From positions 1 to 64,000 of the forward strand of contig NZ_VUNA01000006.1 of NCBI RefSeq assembly GCF_009695905.1: 64,000 nt of DNA, in the 5' to 3' direction. Made by a program: the position numbers and the translations under genes. The stretch's first letter is position 1. The number at the start of each line of letters is the position of its first letter. The notes under the pieces are model-generated. The model was not told where the DNA came from. It worked only from the letters and a program-made list of their open reading frames with translations, and searched no databases. Of this stretch, positions 55,695 through 64,000 are shown in pieces. This DNA is from Mogibacterium kristiansenii (GTDB lineage: Bacteria > Bacillota > Clostridia > Peptostreptococcales > Anaerovoracaceae).

Positions 55695-58076
55695 TTACTC
55701 CTTCAGCTCTACCACCGTCGCACCTTCTCCGCCCTGATTGTACGGAGCACCTTTAAAGCCCTTTACGCATCGGTTGTGTTTCAAGGCATCCCGCAGTCCC
55801 TTCTTCAGAATACCTTCTCCTCGGCCGTGAACCACCGTCACGCTCCGCAGACCTGCAAGGTATGCATCGTCCAGATATTTCTCCATTTCCATTCGAGCAT
55901 CATCCAGATTTTTTCCAATCAGATTGATGCTCATCGGCACACTTCGCGTCTTCCGAGTCTTGATCTGATTATACTGTCTCTTCTTTCGCTCCTTGTTTCC
56001 GGCCTTTTCGCTCTCAATCAGCATCAGGTTTTTCACGTTCACGCCGGTCTTCAAGGCGCCGATCTGCACCATCAGGTTTCCGCGATTGTCCGGAAGGGAT
56101 ACCACCTCGCCATTTTGATTCAGCGACATCACCTTCACCCGCGTTCCGATTTTCAGCTGATCCGGGCGAATCGGCTTTCCTTCCTTCTCTGCCGGAATTG
56201 CCGCCGGCTTATCCCGGTACTTCTTTTCGGCTTCCCGAAGTCTCCGCCGGCTTTCCGCCACTTTGTTCACCTGGTGACCCTTGGATTCGTCCTTCATCCG
56301 CTTCAGCTCTTCCCGGATATCCTCCACCGTGTCCTCGGTTTCTTTTAGGATGCCTTTCGCCTGATTTCGAGCATCCTCCAGGATTTTCGCCTTCTCTTGC
56401 TCGGCCAAGCGAATCTGAGCTTCCGCTTCCTGCAGCCGCTGCTCCGCTTCCTCCTTAATCCGATTGGCTTCCTCGGTAATCCGTTCCGCTTCTTTTCGCT
56501 CTTCCTCTACCCGAGTTACCGCATCCTCGAAATTCAGCTCGTTCTCTCCCAGAAGGGCTTCCGCTCTTCGGAGGATTTTATCTTCCAGACCAAGCTTTCT
56601 CGAAATTTCAAAGGCGTTGGACTTTCCCGGCAGGCCGACTCGAAGGTGATAGGTGGGAGACAGCGTCTCCACATCGAACTCCATGGATGCGTTTTCCACT
56701 TCCGGGGTACTCAGCGCATACTTCTTCAGCTCCGTGTAATGGGTAGTAGCCACCACCAAAGCCCCGCGCTTCCGAAGTTCTTCCAGCTCGGCGATACCCA
56801 GCGCCGCACCTTCTGCCGGATCCGTTCCGGAACCCAGCTCATCCAGCAGTACCAAAGATTTCTCATTTACCGTCCGAAAGATTTCCGTGATGTTCTTCAT
56901 ATGAGCAGAAAACGTACTGAGACTCTGCTCGATGCTTTGCTCATCTCCGATATCCGCAAACACTTCCTCCAACACCGGAAGCCGGCTTTCCTCGGAACAC
57001 GGTACGTGCAGGCCGCTCTGTGCCATTAAAATAAAGAGTCCGATAGTCTTTAAGGTGACCGTCTTACCGCCGGTGTTCGGGCCGGTAATCAGGAGGGTTT
57101 TCCAATTTTCTCCCAAAGATACATTGATGGGAACCACCTTGTCCGCCGGAATCAGCGGGTGGCGGCCATGATATATTTCCAGAATCCCCTCTGTGTTCAT
57201 CCGAGGCTCAAAGGCATTCATCTGAATGGACAGCTTTCCCTTTGCGCTGATGAAATCCAGCTCCAGAAGAAGCTTCTGGTTATTGTTCAATCCGTGGAAA
57301 TGTTCCGCTACCCGGCCGGAGAACACCTCCAGAATTCGGGTAATTTCTGCCTGTTCCGCCAGATCCAATTCCCGCAGCTCGTTGTTCATATTTACAACAG
57401 ACTGCGGTTCGATGAATAAGGTGGATCCGCTCTGGGACTGGTCGTGGACCAATCCCGGAAACATGTTCGCATACTCCCGCTTTACCGGGATGACGTATCG
57501 GCCGTTTCGCATGGTGACAATCGCTTCCTGCAGGAATTTCTGTGCGGAAGAGGTACTCACGGTCTTGTTCAGCCGATTCCGAATGCTTTCATTCTTATTG
57601 CGAATTTCTTTTCGAATACGTTTCAGCTCCGGTGAAGCGCTGTCCGCCATCTCATCCTCCGACAAAACGCAGCGGTCGATGTCCTTTTCCAGTTCATCCA
57701 CTCGTTCCAGCAGATTGCCGATTTCCTGAAGGGTCGGAATCTCCGGAACGTCTTCTGTCAGGAATGTTTTTACCTCTCTGGCAATCTGAAGACAAACCCT
57801 CACCTGCAGCAGTTCCCGCATGTTCAGCACCCGACCTTTTCGAGCCATCTTCAGAATGCGGCTCAGGTCTGGAAATGCTCCCACCGGAATATTTCCCTTA
57901 TACAGAATAACGGAAACTGCTTCCGTAGTTTCCGTCTGTGCGTCCTGAATTGCATGCAGGTGGGTCATCGGTTCCAACTTTGAAATTCGTTCCTTCGTCA
58001 GTTCGGAACCGGCCTGTTCTGCAAGCATCTCCAATATTCTGTTGTATTCCAGCAGCTTAATCGTTCTACTGTTCAT
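55695..58076 (-). CDS. mutS2: MutS2 (ribosome-rescue/anti-recombination ATPase)
   Basis: The 793-residue MutS-like ATPase lacks the mismatch-binding domain. Clamp/lever helices (about 1-290) precede the ATPase with Walker A LLITGPNTGGKTVTLKTIG, Walker B LVLLDELGSGTDPAEG and VATTHYTELK. A long coiled coil (about 515-615) follows, then a KOW-like segment (IGTRVKVMSLNQNGEVV) and a C-terminal Smr domain with VHGRGEGILKKGLRD. Known roles are splitting collided ribosomes and limiting homologous recombination. It overlaps zapA by 11 bases. Confidence 0.95.
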   Translation of the reverse strand: MNSRTIKLLEYNRILEMLAEQAGSELTKERISKLEPMTHLHAIQDAQTETTEAVSVILYKGNIPVGAFPDLSRILKMARKGRVLNMRELLQVRVCLQIAREVKTFLTEDVPEIPTLQEIGNLLERVDELEKDIDRCVLSEDEMADSASPELKRIRKEIRNKNESIRNRLNKTVSTSSAQKFLQEAIVTMRNGRYVIPVKREYANMFPGLVHDQSQSGSTLFIEPQSVVNMNNELRELDLAEQAEITRILEVFSGRVAEHFHGLNNNQKLLLELDFISAKGKLSIQMNAFEPRMNTEGILEIYHGRHPLIPADKVVPINVSLGENWKTLLITGPNTGGKTVTLKTIGLFILMAQSGLHVPCSEESRLPVLEEVFADIGDEQSIEQSLSTFSAHMKNITEIFRTVNEKSLVLLDELGSGTDPAEGAALGIAELEELRKRGALVVATTHYTELKKYALSTPEVENASMEFDVETLSPTYHLRVGLPGKSNAFEISRKLGLEDKILRRAEALLGENELNFEDAVTRVEEERKEAERITEEANRIKEEAEQRLQEAEAQIRLAEQEKAKILEDARNQAKGILKETEDTVEDIREELKRMKDESKGHQVNKVAESRRRLREAEKKYRDKPAAIPAEKEGKPIRPDQLKIGTRVKVMSLNQNGEVVSLPDNRGNLMVQIGALKTGVNVKNLMLIESEKAGNKERKKRQYNQIKTRKTRSVPMSINLIGKNLDDARMEMEKYLDDAYLAGLRSVTVVHGRGEGILKKGLRDALKHNRCVKGFKGAPYNQGGEGATVVELKE

Positions 58077-58548
58077 CTTCTTCCCTAAACTTTTTCAAGC
58101 TTCTCAGCTCATTCTTAAGGTTCACATTTTCCATCTGGAGATCGAAGTATGCATTCTCCATCTCGGTGCATTTCGCCTGAAGATTCTTGTACTTCTCGCT
58201 GTCCTGAATCTGTCTGTCGGAATCATCGTTCATCTGTTCCTTCAGATCCGTCACCTGTTTCTTCGCATTTTCCCAAAGGGTAATGTAATGCTGAACATCG
58301 TTGTCCAACTGGTGATTCTCTGTCTGAAGCTTCAGCAGAAGATCGCTGTTCTCCATCAGTTTCTCCGCAATATTAATTGCTGTCAGCACGGCACATTTGT
58401 AATTCGGATTGGAATTCAATGCCCGGCTGGTCCGTCTCAGTTCATCATCCACGAACTTGGCAATTTCCTTAATCTTATCTTCGCTCTTCTCTCCAGAAAG
58501 CACGTAATCAGCGCCACAAATCGTTACATCCGCTCTGCACTTGTCCAT
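58066..58548 (-). CDS. zapA: ZapA-like division protein
   Basis: The 160-residue protein has the ZapA head (about 1-60) with ADVTICGADYVLSGEKSED, split as ADVTICGADYVLSG, and NYKCAVLTAINIAEKLM (the AALNIA-type block). A long coiled coil continues to the C-terminus (LRSLKKFREEDEQ). It would bundle FtsZ filaments at the Z-ring. The placement immediately upstream of mutS2 is the usual Firmicutes order. ftsZ lies about 850 bases further upstream on the same strand. Confidence 0.88.
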   Translation of the reverse strand: MDKCRADVTICGADYVLSGEKSEDKIKEIAKFVDDELRRTSRALNSNPNYKCAVLTAINIAEKLMENSDLLLKLQTENHQLDNDVQHYITLWENAKKQVTDLKEQMNDDSDRQIQDSEKYKNLQAKCTEMENAYFDLQMENVNLKNELRSLKKFREEDEQ

Positions 58549-58587
58549 AGTCTGCTCCTCTGTTCTTTATCAATAACTTGTATTCTT

Positions 58588-59379
58588 CTATATGTTGCGC
58601 ACTCGTTCGTACATCAATATGCCCGCCGATACAGCTGCGTTCAGGGACTCGATTCCACCGTACATGGGCAGCGTCACCCGTATATCCGAGGCTTCAATCA
58701 ATTCATCTCCGATGCCATTTCCTTCATTTCCGATTACCAGAAAAACATCTTGTCTCAGGTCGCAATCGTAATACGGAATTCCGCCGTCCGGTGTGGTCAC
58801 CGCAATGCGCTTTCCGTAATCATGTGCCAACTTCACCAGTTCCCGCCTATCGGATAAAGGAACAATCGGTACATCAAAAATCATGCCCGCTGTCGCACGA
58901 AGGACTTTCGGAGAATACACATCGCCCGTTCCCTTCATGGTCACAATTGCATCATATCCCGCTGCCACTGCGGTCCGAATGATTGTCCCGATATTACCCG
59001 GATCCTGAAGGCGATCCAGCACCACGCAATTGCTGCCCGGTCGAAAACAGTTTTCGAATTGACTTTCATCCACAACCGGTCGATCTACAATTGCCAGAAG
59101 GCCGACACCGTTTCTCGCATCCGTAATCTTCTCAAAAAGGAACGCATCCACCCGTTCTACTCGAACGCCTCGCGTAGAGAGCTCCTCCATCCAAGGTTCG
59201 GAAGGATAGATATCCGAAATCAGAAGAGCATCCATACAGATGCCCTTCTGAACAGCTTCTCGTATCAAGTTGCTTCCTTCAATAATCATCTGACCGGAAG
59301 CGTCTCTCTTTTTCTTCTGCTGTAATTTCCGAATGCGCTTAATCAGCGGATTTTTTTCTGAACAAATCACTTCACTCAT
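58588..59379 (-). CDS. SpoU/TrmH family RNA 2'-O-methyltransferase
   Basis: The 263-residue SPOUT methylase has a substrate-binding N-terminal domain (about 1-100; NPLIKRIRKLQQKKKRDASG). The knotted SpoU domain has LDRLQDPGNIGTIIRTAVA (motif 1), FLVIGNEGNGIGDELIEAS (motif 2) and VTLPMYGGIESLNAAVSAGI (motif 3, IxxxESLNxxxA). It modifies ribose in rRNA, probably 23S, or tRNA. The target base is not evident. It begins 12 bases after ftsZ. Confidence 0.92.
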   Translation of the reverse strand: MSEVICSEKNPLIKRIRKLQQKKKRDASGQMIIEGSNLIREAVQKGICMDALLISDIYPSEPWMEELSTRGVRVERVDAFLFEKITDARNGVGLLAIVDRPVVDESQFENCFRPGSNCVVLDRLQDPGNIGTIIRTAVAAGYDAIVTMKGTGDVYSPKVLRATAGMIFDVPIVPLSDRRELVKLAHDYGKRIAVTTPDGGIPYYDCDLRQDVFLVIGNEGNGIGDELIEASDIRVTLPMYGGIESLNAAVSAGILMYERVRNI

Positions 59380-59391
59380 AATTGAAATCGA

Positions 59392-60540
59392 TTACCGCAG
59401 GAAATCCGGAACGTCAAATTCCGATGCAGCGGAATTCTCTGCCGGGTCGCTGTTTCTTCTCATCAGCTCATCCAGCGTTATTTCAACGCCTTCCAGACCG
59501 TCTCTGGAAACCGTCTTTCTGCTTGGACTCTGAGTGCTGATCTTAGGCGACTCGATCTTGGAACCGGAAATTCCCTCCGACTGGAAGTCGGTTGCAATCA
59601 GGGTAACCGATACCTTGTCTGCCATATCTTCCGATACCGATGCACCGAAGATGATATTGGCATCCGGATCTGCCTCCGCCTGAATCTTCTCTGCAATCTT
59701 GCTGATGTCCAGCATTCCCATATCCAGACCACCGGAAACGTACAGAAGAATGGATCTTGCGCCATCCACCGATGTCTCCAGCAGCGGACTCTCGATTGCA
59801 TTTCGAACCGCTTCTTCTACCTTGTTGTCGCCGGATCCAACGCCCACACCCATGTGTGCAACGCCGCGACCTTCCATCGTGGTTCTGACATCCGCATAAT
59901 CCACGTTGACATATCCTTCCTTGGAAATCAGATCGGAAATACCCTGAACACCCTGTCTCAGTACATCATCTGCCATTGCAAACGCGTCCATGAAGGAAGT
60001 GTTCTTTTCGCTGGAGTCAATCAGACGATCGTTCGGGATGATTACCAAAGAATCTACGAAATTCGTGAGATATTCGATACCCTTCTGTGCTCTGTTCCAA
60101 CGCATCTTTCCTTCAAAAGAAAATGGCTTGGTTACTACGGCTACCGTCAATGCGCCGCAATCCATCGCTGCCTTTGCAATAATCGGTGCTGCACCGGTAC
60201 CGGTACCGCCGCCCATTCCTGCAGTGATGAACACCAGGTCTGCATCCTGAAGATAACCGGTGATTTCTTCCAGAGTTTCTTCCGCCGCTTTCTGGCCAAT
60301 CTCCGGATTCGCGCCGGCACCTCTTCCTCCGGTCAGCTTCTCACCAATCTGTATCTTCACCTCTGCCTTGCACTTTGCAAGAGCCTGTCTGTCTGTATTT
60401 ACGGCAATAAAGGTTACGCCGGACATCTGTGCGTCCACCATTCGATTCACTGCGTTACATCCGCCGCCACCCACACCGACAACCTTGATAATCGCAGCTC
60501 TGTCCTGATCTGATATAAAGTCAGAAACAAATTCCATCAT
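59392..60540 (-). CDS. ftsZ: cell division protein FtsZ
   Basis: The 382-residue tubulin-like GTPase forms the Z-ring. It has [15 protein letters not shown], the GTP signature [16 protein letters not shown] and [14 protein letters not shown]-terminal linker ends in the conserved partner-binding peptide [20 protein letters not shown] precedes the tandem ATGATG start. A probable promoter lies in the 146-bp gap after ftsQ, so ftsZ can be expressed apart from the upstream cluster. No ftsA is seen between ftsQ and ftsZ, where many Firmicutes carry it. Confidence 0.97.
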   Translation of the reverse strand: MMEFVSDFISDQDRAAIIKVVGVGGGGCNAVNRMVDAQMSGVTFIAVNTDRQALAKCKAEVKIQIGEKLTGGRGAGANPEIGQKAAEETLEEITGYLQDADLVFITAGMGGGTGTGAAPIIAKAAMDCGALTVAVVTKPFSFEGKMRWNRAQKGIEYLTNFVDSLVIIPNDRLIDSSEKNTSFMDAFAMADDVLRQGVQGISDLISKEGYVNVDYADVRTTMEGRGVAHMGVGVGSGDNKVEEAVRNAIESPLLETSVDGARSILLYVSGGLDMGMLDISKIAEKIQAEADPDANIIFGASVSEDMADKVSVTLIATDFQSEGISGSKIESPKISTQSPSRKTVSRDGLEGVEITLDELMRRNSDPAENSAASEFDVPDFLR

Positions 60541-60569
60541 AAAGCTCCTCCTATATTTATATCTAATTT

Positions 60570-60578
60570 ATAATACCA
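60570..60578 (-). promoter_or_regulatory. possible extended -10 promoter of ftsZ
   Basis: TGGTATTAT on the minus strand, 30 bases before the ftsZ start, in an AT-rich gap. No clear -35. Confidence 0.4.
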
Positions 60579-60686
60579 TAAGATTTACCGAAATGCACTC
60601 TATTTCTACAGTTTTTCTTGTTAACCTACACATTTTTTCAACGCTTCTGTATTCAAAAATGCACTTCCTATGTCTATTTTAGTTTC

Positions 60687-61613
60687 CTATACCTTCGGTT
60701 CGAAGGAAGCGTAGCCGCTTTCCGTCAAGGTGACGGTTCCCCGCTTAATTCCTTTCTTGAACAGCGCCTTCAGCACTTTCTGCAGCCGCTCCTTTTCGAT
60801 GGATTCAATCATGGTTTCCACACGTCCCTTGCAAACCATTGAATCGTATACGTATCCTCGAGCCGTATCGTCGGAGACCTTCAATTTCTTAAAGTACAGG
60901 TCTCCGTCATTCATGGCATTCAGGATGCGCAGCGCACTCTTCCATTCCTTGGAATTGGTCACCTCTAATTTCTCACCCAGCTCCATCTTTCGAATCTTGA
61001 TTCCGGTAACGATGGTCACCTTCGGTTTCGTTTTAGATCGTCGAAGCAGCAATCCCTGCGAATCCACCACCAAGTATTCCTTGTTATATACCACTGCGGC
61101 AATCTGTTCCCGTTCTTTCACCCGAATCACCAGGGTACCCGGAATCCGTTTGGATACCTTCGCCTTCTCAATGTACGGACTGCCTTCCAGATATTCCACA
61201 ATTTCACGGCTTCCGGAATGGTAGAACAGGTTCTTTCCCGTCGTGGCGTGGGCCATGTTGATGATTTCCTCATCGGTAAAGTAATCGTTTCCATCCACTT
61301 GAATGGAATCAATGGTGAACACCCCGGTACTCATGAATATCAGCATGGCGACGGTCAGAATGATAATGCCGCATGCCACCTTAAAAGGGCTGGGACGGCT
61401 TCGCTTCTTCTGACGCTTCAGGATGTTCGCCGCAATCTGCCGATCCAACTCCGAAGGGGGTTCCTCCGATGCCTCTTCCGAACTGTCCACATCCACCATC
61501 TCCGCTGCCAGTTCATCAATCGCTCGGTCAATGGATACGAATTCATCGTCTAATCCGAAATCCATTCCCGCGGAAGTTTCCGAATTATCTTTGTTTATTT
61601 GTTTTTCGTCCAT
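60687..61613 (-). CDS. ftsQ: cell division protein FtsQ/DivIB
   Basis: The 308-residue bitopic protein has an acidic cytosolic N-terminus (about 1-65), then the basic RQKKRSRPSPF stretch. One membrane helix (about 78-100) is followed by the external POTRA domain starting IDSIQVDGNDYFTDEEIINMA (as SIQVDGNDYFTDEEIINM), and the beta domain with IPGTLVIRVKEREQIA. It belongs to the FtsQLB divisome complex. Overlaps murG by 19 bases. Confidence 0.93.
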   Translation of the reverse strand: MDEKQINKDNSETSAGMDFGLDDEFVSIDRAIDELAAEMVDVDSSEEASEEPPSELDRQIAANILKRQKKRSRPSPFKVACGIIILTVAMLIFMSTGVFTIDSIQVDGNDYFTDEEIINMAHATTGKNLFYHSGSREIVEYLEGSPYIEKAKVSKRIPGTLVIRVKEREQIAAVVYNKEYLVVDSQGLLLRRSKTKPKVTIVTGIKIRKMELGEKLEVTNSKEWKSALRILNAMNDGDLYFKKLKVSDDTARGYVYDSMVCKGRVETMIESIEKERLQKVLKALFKKGIKRGTVTLTESGYASFEPKV

Positions 61614-62707
61614 ATATCCATAATCCCTTCATACACAATGTCGGTAGCGTTTACCGGAGCGCACTTCAGGCTGCATTCCGCCATCCGCCGAACGATATCC
61701 GGATCCGCAAGGAGTTCTTTCAATATGTTCACAATTCGGTTCGGCGTATCGCCATCCTCCCGGACGATAATCGCTCCGCCGTTATCCACCACCGCTTTCG
61801 CATTGTAGTATTGATGATCTCCGGTTACATTCGGAGACGGTACGAAGATGGCCGGACAGCCCGACATGGTAATCTCCGAAACGGACAGTGCGCCGGAGCG
61901 GCTGATGGCCACATCCGTTGCCGCCAGAGTGTTAGCCATATCCTGAATGTATGGAGACACTCGAACGTTGCTTTTGCCGGAGAGTCCCATCGCTTCCAGA
62001 TTATGCTGTACGTCATCGTAAAATCGCTTGCCGGTGCCGAACAGAATGGTGACGTTCGGGCGGTCGCCATAGGCATGAATCAGTTCAATCGCCGTATCGT
62101 TGATGGCGGTAGCACCCTGACTGCCGCCAAAGGTCATAATCACAAAATCATCTTCCGGTATGCCCAGCAGTTTCCGGGATTCCTTCTTATCCTTTCCGTA
62201 GAAATCCTTCCGAACCGGATTTCCGGAATACTGCAGTTTTCGATTCTGCTTGAAGAATTTTCCCGCATCCTCAAAGCCCAGGAACACCTTCTCTGCATAT
62301 TGAGACAAGAATCGATTCGCCATTCCCGGATACGCGTTCTGCTCATGGATGAATACCTTTGCACCGTATTTATGTGCTGCCAGCACCACCGGAACGCTGA
62401 CATAACTTCCGGTGCTGATGACGATATCCGGACGGAATTTCTTCATAATCCGGTAGGTCTGACTCTTCCCCCTGCCGGTTACCGCCAGGGTCTCCGCCAT
62501 TTTAAATATGTTGGACCGGTCCACCGCTTTGGAGGAAACGATTTCCAGGGGAAAACCGTGTTTCGGAACGATTTCGTTCTCCATTCCCCGCTCATTTCCG
62601 ATGTATAGGATTTCGCATTCCGGATCCATTTCCTTGAATTTATCGCCTATGGCCAGTGCCGGATAAATATGGCCTCCGGTAATTCCTCCCGTTAAAATAA
62701 TTCTCAT
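61595..62707 (-). CDS. murG: UDP-GlcNAc:lipid I transferase MurG
   Basis: The 370-residue GT28 glycosyltransferase makes lipid II on the inner membrane face. It has IILTGGITGGHIYPALAIGD (glycine loop 1), HEQNAYPGMANRFLS, TFGGSQGATAIN (glycine loop 3) and SRSGALSVSEITMSGCPAIFVPSP, whose donor-binding part reads SGALSVSEITMSGCPAIF. Position between ftsW and ftsQ is the classical dcw order. Confidence 0.97.
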   Translation of the reverse strand: MRIILTGGITGGHIYPALAIGDKFKEMDPECEILYIGNERGMENEIVPKHGFPLEIVSSKAVDRSNIFKMAETLAVTGRGKSQTYRIMKKFRPDIVISTGSYVSVPVVLAAHKYGAKVFIHEQNAYPGMANRFLSQYAEKVFLGFEDAGKFFKQNRKLQYSGNPVRKDFYGKDKKESRKLLGIPEDDFVIMTFGGSQGATAINDTAIELIHAYGDRPNVTILFGTGKRFYDDVQHNLEAMGLSGKSNVRVSPYIQDMANTLAATDVAISRSGALSVSEITMSGCPAIFVPSPNVTGDHQYYNAKAVVDNGGAIIVREDGDTPNRIVNILKELLADPDIVRRMAECSLKCAPVNATDIVYEGIMDIWTKNK

Positions 62708-62711
62708 GTTA

Positions 62712-63899
62712 TTACCCTCGATTTTTCTTTGAAATATTCAGCATAATTCCCATCGACGCCATGAACACCAGCAGCGACGTTCCGCCGTAACTGACGAATG
62801 GAAGCGTAATTCCCGTTGCCGGCATAGAGGCGGTTACAACGGCCACATTCAGAATTACCTGAAGTGCCATCATGACCGTAATTCCAGCGCCCAGATAGAA
62901 TCCAAGCTTATCCTTTGCCCGAACGGTAATGACAAAGCATCGATAGATCAGCAGAAGATATACGGACAACAGTACCACCAGACCCACGAATCCCAATTCT
63001 TCTCCGATAATCGCCAGAATGAAATCGTTCTGGGGTTCCGGAAGATAGAGGTTCTTGGTGATGCTTTTACCCGGTCCCAGACCGAAAAGCCCTCCGTTTC
63101 CCAGTGCAATCAGTCCTTGGGATACCTGATATCCTTCTCCCTGAGCATCCTTGAACGGATCGATAAAGTTGGTCATTCGTGCGTACCAGTGGGAGTCGGG
63201 GTAGAACATCAGGATAAATATCAATCCGCCGATTAGGGCCAATGCTGCCAGCACCAGCCATCCGTTCCACATGCCCGCCACGTACATGATGCCGATCATG
63301 ATGGCGGCGATTACAATTGCCGTGGACAGGTTCGGCTGTTTGATAATCAGTCCCAGATGCACTATCATTACGCCGAAGAGGACGAACACGTAGATGGTTC
63401 GAACTCTTCTCGGTCGCTCCGCCACGTATCCGGCGGTGAAAATAATCATAGCCAGCTTGGAGAATTCACTCGGTGTAATTCTCAGCGGGCCCAGCTGAAA
63501 CCACCGTGTCGCAAAGTTAACCGTAACGCCCAGCGGTGTGAATAAGAGCGCCAGGGCCCCAACGGACACCACCGCAAACACCCAGTAGTACTTTGCGTAT
63601 TTGTGGTAATCCCATTGGGTGAACAGCGCCATTACGCCAATTCCCAACGCTACCCATGCCAACTGTCTCCGCAGGTAGTAGTACGGGTCGTTGTAGAAAT
63701 TGGTAGTGGTGTAGTACCCTGCACTGAACACCATCACGATGCCGAAGGCAATCAGGATTCCGGAAATCAGAGCCACCGATGCATCGTAGTTCACCGCTAA
63801 AGAACCCAGCATGCTGTCCACGTTCCATTTCGGTGTTCTGCGGACTTTCTTCTCCTTCTTTCCACTATTCGATTGCTTCTTCCGGCTGATCACACCCAT
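62712..63899 (-). CDS. ftsW: SEDS peptidoglycan polymerase FtsW (or SpoVE)
   Basis: The 395-residue polytopic protein has about ten helices and a basic N-terminal tail (MGVISRKKQSNSGKKEKK). SEDS landmarks are FATRWFQLGPLRITPSEFSKLA, split as WFQLGPLRITPSEFSKLA, the loop LPEPQNDFILAIIGEELGFVG with the catalytic region, and the closing GITLPFVSYGGTSLL. It polymerises lipid II at the septum. It lies 4 bases before murG and 26 bases after murD. FtsW and SpoVE cannot be told apart by sequence alone. Confidence 0.93.
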   Translation of the reverse strand: MGVISRKKQSNSGKKEKKVRRTPKWNVDSMLGSLAVNYDASVALISGILIAFGIVMVFSAGYYTTTNFYNDPYYYLRRQLAWVALGIGVMALFTQWDYHKYAKYYWVFAVVSVGALALLFTPLGVTVNFATRWFQLGPLRITPSEFSKLAMIIFTAGYVAERPRRVRTIYVFVLFGVMIVHLGLIIKQPNLSTAIVIAAIMIGIMYVAGMWNGWLVLAALALIGGLIFILMFYPDSHWYARMTNFIDPFKDAQGEGYQVSQGLIALGNGGLFGLGPGKSITKNLYLPEPQNDFILAIIGEELGFVGLVVLLSVYLLLIYRCFVITVRAKDKLGFYLGAGITVMMALQVILNVAVVTASMPATGITLPFVSYGGTSLLVFMASMGIMLNISKKNRG

Positions 63900-63925
63900 C
63901 TACTTTCCGTTCTCCATTTCATCTT

Positions 63926-64000
63926 TCAACAAAGCAGCTGCTGAACACAGGCCTTGAAATGATCTCCCCGCTGCTCGTAATTATCGTACATATCCCAGCT
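63926..64000 (-). CDS. murD: C-terminus of MurD (partial)
   Basis: The last 24 codons and TGA (63928-63926) encode SWDMYDNYEQRGDHFKACVQ..., the conserved end of UDP-N-acetylmuramoylalanine-D-glutamate ligase (ASWDMYxxxExRGDxF). The rest lies beyond the right edge of the window. Order murD-ftsW-murG-ftsQ confirms the dcw cluster. Confidence 0.88.
   Translation of the reverse strand, partial: SWDMYDNYEQRGDHFKACVQQLLC

Overview
The window looks like the chromosome of an anaerobic, amino-acid-using member of the Clostridia (Bacillota). The evidence is an anaerobic class III ribonucleotide reductase (nrdD/nrdG) with no aerobic one in view, an indolepyruvate:ferredoxin oxidoreductase (iorAB), several peptidases, AGGAGG-type ribosome binding sites, and division-gene content typical of Firmicutes (ylmH, divIB/ftsQ, zapA, mutS2). 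Most of the window is compact housekeeping sequence of moderate GC content. AT-richer patches (about 300-1800, 2340-3400, 4800-6100, 11900-13300 and 43640-44500) look acquired or non-core. No tRNA, rRNA or CRISPR array was seen.

Region 1 (1-8.7 kb) is the main accessory locus. After small hypothetical genes and fragments of a possible transposase and a KilA-N protein comes a phase-variable type I modification locus. hsdM (6543-8060, minus) follows a LOG-family gene and is followed by hsdS (4877-6052, minus). A second, C-terminally truncated hsdS (2340-3383, plus) faces it. A tyrosine recombinase (3739-4704) sits between the two. Four nested inverted repeats flank or lie inside the specificity genes: 377 bp, 77 bp, 17 bp and 16 bp. 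Each is positioned so that inversion would swap whole hsdS genes, downstream halves (TRD2), or the last 24 codons. A fifth piece, an isolated copy of the hsdS C-terminal tail, lies at 1746-1820. No hsdR is in the window.

Region 2 (8.8-24.9 kb) holds aminopeptidase P and ridA, ylmH, and a DUF4143 ATPase whose promoter is bracketed by two 36-bp direct repeats. It also holds an unusual four-gene operon (GtrA-like membrane protein, class III aminotransferase, FGGY kinase, tandem-domain class II aldolase), membrane and phosphoesterase genes, trmO, an aldehyde dehydrogenase and mnmA.

Region 3 (24.9-38 kb) is amino-acid metabolism. It contains a WYL regulator, a PatB/MalY-type C-S lyase next to a YheO/DauR-like regulator, a TetR regulator with its own operator, argG-argH-argF behind ARG-box-like sites, and iorA-iorB with a second YheO/DauR-like regulator upstream. 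A YitT transporter follows.

Region 4 (38-47.4 kb) has pepT, a HAD phosphatase, and a TPP riboswitch controlling a thiamine-salvage operon (thiM-thiE-thiD-cytX). An AT-rich orphan gene is followed by a non-coding stretch with three identical-geometry 38-bp inverted modules. An alpha/beta hydrolase and cardiolipin synthase come next.

Region 5 (47.4-64 kb, all minus strand) has nrdD-nrdG under tandem NrdR boxes, mnmM, a TPR protein, a B12-binding radical-SAM-like protein that has lost one cluster cysteine, argS, a DUF523 gene, mutS2-zapA, a SpoU methyltransferase, and the end of the division and cell-wall cluster (ftsZ, ftsQ, murG, ftsW and the last codons of murD).
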